From an uncultured Oscillospiraceae bacterium (lineage in GTDB: Bacteria; Bacillota; Clostridia; Oscillospirales; Ruminococcaceae), in NCBI GenBank assembly GCA_910578755.1, contig CAJTSZ010000005.1:1-41847 (forward strand): a stretch of DNA of 41,847 nt, given 5' to 3'. Position 1 is the stretch's first letter, and each line of letters starts with the position of its first letter. The position numbers were made by a program, and so were the translations under genes. Of the stretch, positions 39,899 through 41,847 are shown piece by piece. The notes beneath the pieces were generated by a model that searched no databases, had not been told where the DNA came from, and saw only the letters and a list, made by a program, of their open reading frames with translations.

Positions 39899-41800
39899 AT
39901 GAAAATTACTTTGAAAAACGGCGAAGTAAAAGAATTCAGCCAGCCACTGTCTGTTTTGGAAATTGCCAGCAGCATCAGCGAAGGGCTTGCCCGCAATGCC
40001 TGCGCTGGCCTGGTAAACGGCCAGGAGGTAGACCTGCGCACCGTTGTTAGCGAGGATTGCCAGCTTGCCGTCCTTACCTTTGAAGATGAAAGCGGCCGCG
40101 GGGCGTTCCGCCACACCGCCGCCCACATTTTGGCCCAGGCCGTAAAACGCCTTTACCCCCAAACAAAGCTGGCCATTGGCCCCTCCATTGCCGACGGCTT
40201 TTATTACGATTTTGATTTTGCTTCCCCCATTACCGTGGAGGACCTGCCTACCATTGAGGCGGAGATGAAAAAAATCGTAAAAGAAAACCTGGACATAACC
40301 CGCTTTACCCTTTCCCGCCCCGAGGCCCTTGCCCTGATGAACGAAAAAGGCGAAAGCTACAAAGTGGAACTGATTGAAGCCCTGCCCGAAGGGGAAGAAA
40401 TCAGCTTTTACCAACAGGGTGACTATGTGGACCTGTGCGCCGGCCCCCACCTGATGAGCACAAAACCGGTAAAAGCCTTTAAACTTACTTCCCTTGCCGG
40501 CGCTTACTGGCACGGGGACGAAAAAAACAAAATGCTCACCCGCATTTACGGCACTGCCTTTACAAAGGCTGCCGATTTGGAAGACTACCTGTTTAAAATT
40601 GAGGAGGCTAAAAAGCGCGACCACCGCAAGCTGGGCCGGGAACTAGGCCTGTTTACCATTATGGAGGAAGGCCCTGGCTTCCCCTTCTTCCTGCCCAAGG
40701 GCATGGTGCTGCGCAATACCTTAATTGATTATTGGCGCCAGGTACACGACCGCTACGGCTATGTGGAAATTTCCACCCCTATGATGCTGAACCGCCAGCT
40801 TTGGGAGCGTTCCGGCCACTGGAACCACTACAAGGAAAATATGTACACCACCGTTATTGATGATACGGACTTTGCCATTAAGCCAATGAACTGCCCCGGC
40901 GGTATGCTGGTGTATAAAGCGGAGCCGCGTTCTTACCGTGACCTGCCAATGCGGGTTGGCGAACTGGGCCTGGTACACCGTCACGAGCTTTCCGGCGCCC
41001 TCCACGGCCTGTTCCGGGTGCGCTGCTTTACCCAGGATGATGCCCACATCTTTATGACATGGGACCAAATGAAGGACGAAATTAAAAACGTGGTTCGCCT
41101 GTTTGACGAAGTTTACTCCACCTTTGGCCTTTCCTACAAAATTGAAGTTTCCACCATGCCGGAAAGCCATATGGGCGATGAAAAGGATTGGGACTTTGCT
41201 ACAGAAACCCTGAAAACCGCTGTCAGCGAAATGGGCAAGGACTATGTGATTAACGAAGGCGACGGCGCCTTCTACGGGCCTAAGCTGGACTTCCACCTAG
41301 CCGATTCCCTGGGCCGTACCTGGCAGTGCGGCACCATCCAGCTGGATATGCAGCTGCCAGAACGGTTTGAACTGGAGTATACCGGCGCAGACGGCGAAAA
41401 ACACCGCCCCGTTATGATTCACCGTGTTGTTTTGGGCTCCATTGAACGGTTTATCGGCGTGATTACCGAGCACTACGCCGGCAAGTTCCCCACATGGCTT
41501 GCCCCCATGCAGGTAAAGCTGCTGCCTATTTCCGATAAGTTCCTCCCCTATGCCGAGGATGTGTACCGCCATCTGAAGGCTGCTGGCGTCCGCTGCGAAA
41601 TTGACCGCCGCGCGGAAAAGATTGGTTACAAAATCCGGGAGGCCCAGCTGGAAAAAGTGCCTTATATGCTGATTTTAGGCGCCCAGGAGGAGGAAAACCA
41701 CTCTGTTTCCGTCCGCCCAAGGGACCAGGCAGAAAACAAAACCCTCTCCGCCGAGGAATTTATTTCTCAAATTACAAAAGAAATTGCGGATAAAAAATAG
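39899..41800 (+). CDS. thrS: Threonyl-tRNA synthetase
   Basis: ThrRS charges tRNA-Thr. The 633-residue enzyme has a TGS domain (1 to about 62), the editing domain with FRHTAAHILAQAVKRLYP and the YVDLCAGPHL motif (about 70-225), and the class II core. That core includes INTP-like EISTPMMLNRQLWERSGHW, the zinc ligand region PMNCPGGMLVY, HRHELSGALHGLFRVRCFTQDDAHIF and GSIERFIGVITEHYAG. The HGTP anticodon-binding domain is at the end. ATG 39899 has AAGGAG upstream; the frame extends further 5' through the T-box terminator without support. The TAG stop lies within the terminator stem. Confidence 0.97.
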   Translation: MKITLKNGEVKEFSQPLSVLEIASSISEGLARNACAGLVNGQEVDLRTVVSEDCQLAVLTFEDESGRGAFRHTAAHILAQAVKRLYPQTKLAIGPSIADGFYYDFDFASPITVEDLPTIEAEMKKIVKENLDITRFTLSRPEALALMNEKGESYKVELIEALPEGEEISFYQQGDYVDLCAGPHLMSTKPVKAFKLTSLAGAYWHGDEKNKMLTRIYGTAFTKAADLEDYLFKIEEAKKRDHRKLGRELGLFTIMEEGPGFPFFLPKGMVLRNTLIDYWRQVHDRYGYVEISTPMMLNRQLWERSGHWNHYKENMYTTVIDDTDFAIKPMNCPGGMLVYKAEPRSYRDLPMRVGELGLVHRHELSGALHGLFRVRCFTQDDAHIFMTWDQMKDEIKNVVRLFDEVYSTFGLSYKIEVSTMPESHMGDEKDWDFATETLKTAVSEMGKDYVINEGDGAFYGPKLDFHLADSLGRTWQCGTIQLDMQLPERFELEYTGADGEKHRPVMIHRVVLGSIERFIGVITEHYAGKFPTWLAPMQVKLLPISDKFLPYAEDVYRHLKAAGVRCEIDRRAEKIGYKIREAQLEKVPYMLILGAQEEENHSVSVRPRDQAENKTLSAEEFISQITKEIADKK

Positions 41801-41847
41801 TTGAGCGAAGCGAAACTATTTTTTGTGTATAAGGCGGGAAGGGCGAA
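41795..41847 (+). repeat. Terminator-linked repeat after thrS
   Basis: AAATAGTT-GAGCGAAGCG-AAACTATTT followed by TTTT, then GTGTATAAGGCGGGAAGGGC, cut by the end of the window. It is the third copy of this family and again holds the stop codon of its gene. Confidence 0.8.

Overview
The window is the chromosomal replication-origin region of a Bacillota bacterium, most likely a Clostridia (Oscillospirales/Ruminococcaceae-like) species. The grounds are the block dnaN-rlbA-recF-remB-gyrB-gyrA, the rpmH-rnpA-yidD-yidC-jag block, ParA/ParB plus a second ParB-like Noc, canonical Bacillota parS sites (TGTTTCACGTGAAACA), strong AGGAGG ribosome binding sites, a T-box leader on thrS, TTGACA/TATAAT promoters, and TrmK/Nif3 and RqcH proteins. 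The SpoIIIJ/Jag pair and a PdaA-like deacetylase suggest, but do not prove, a spore former. The genus is not identified.

Layout. oriC lies at about 21.36-21.77 kb between dnaN and dnaA, with a second DnaA-box patch upstream of dnaA (23.19-23.30 kb). Left of it almost everything is on the minus strand and runs away from the origin: dnaA, dnaN, rlbA, recF, remB, gyrB, two YcxB-like membrane proteins, gyrA, mnmE, a methyltransferase, mnmG, a broken GNAT gene, rsmG, noc, parA, parB. Right of it most genes are on the plus strand: rpmH, rnpA, yidD, yidC, jag, rpsT, eno, a broken SUKH-type gene, a MATE transporter, trmK-nif3, DUF3784, an MBL hydrolase, rqcH and thrS. Exceptions to co-orientation are an AT-rich accessory ORF at 2.7 kb, a GNAT-YjbR fusion at 11.3 kb, a Nudix hydrolase at 27.1 kb and the PdaA-like lipoprotein at 28.8 kb. 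Compared with Bacillus subtilis, the mnmE-mnmG-rsmG-noc-parA-parB block is on the opposite side of the origin from rpmH-jag.

Function. The core genes cover initiation (DnaA, oriC), the sliding clamp, repair (RecF), supercoiling (GyrA/B), origin segregation and nucleoid occlusion (ParA, ParB, Noc, parS), wobble-uridine tRNA modification (MnmE/MnmG), 16S rRNA methylation (RsmG), membrane insertion and RNA processing (YidC, Jag, RnpA, L34), and translation or quality control (ThrS, S20, RqcH, TrmK).

The most unusual content is non-coding. A family of composite three-hairpin repeats (here called A-B-C) recurs around parB, in a tandem array at 27.66-28.09 kb, beside eno, and around 31.4-33.0 kb. 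Their stems change sequence while remaining paired. A second repeat family is built on an intrinsic terminator that can contain the TAG stop codon of the preceding gene. A folded, terminator-ended segment lies between dnaA and rpmH. Three accessory genes appear to carry a single inactivating lesion each: two in-frame stops and one frameshift.
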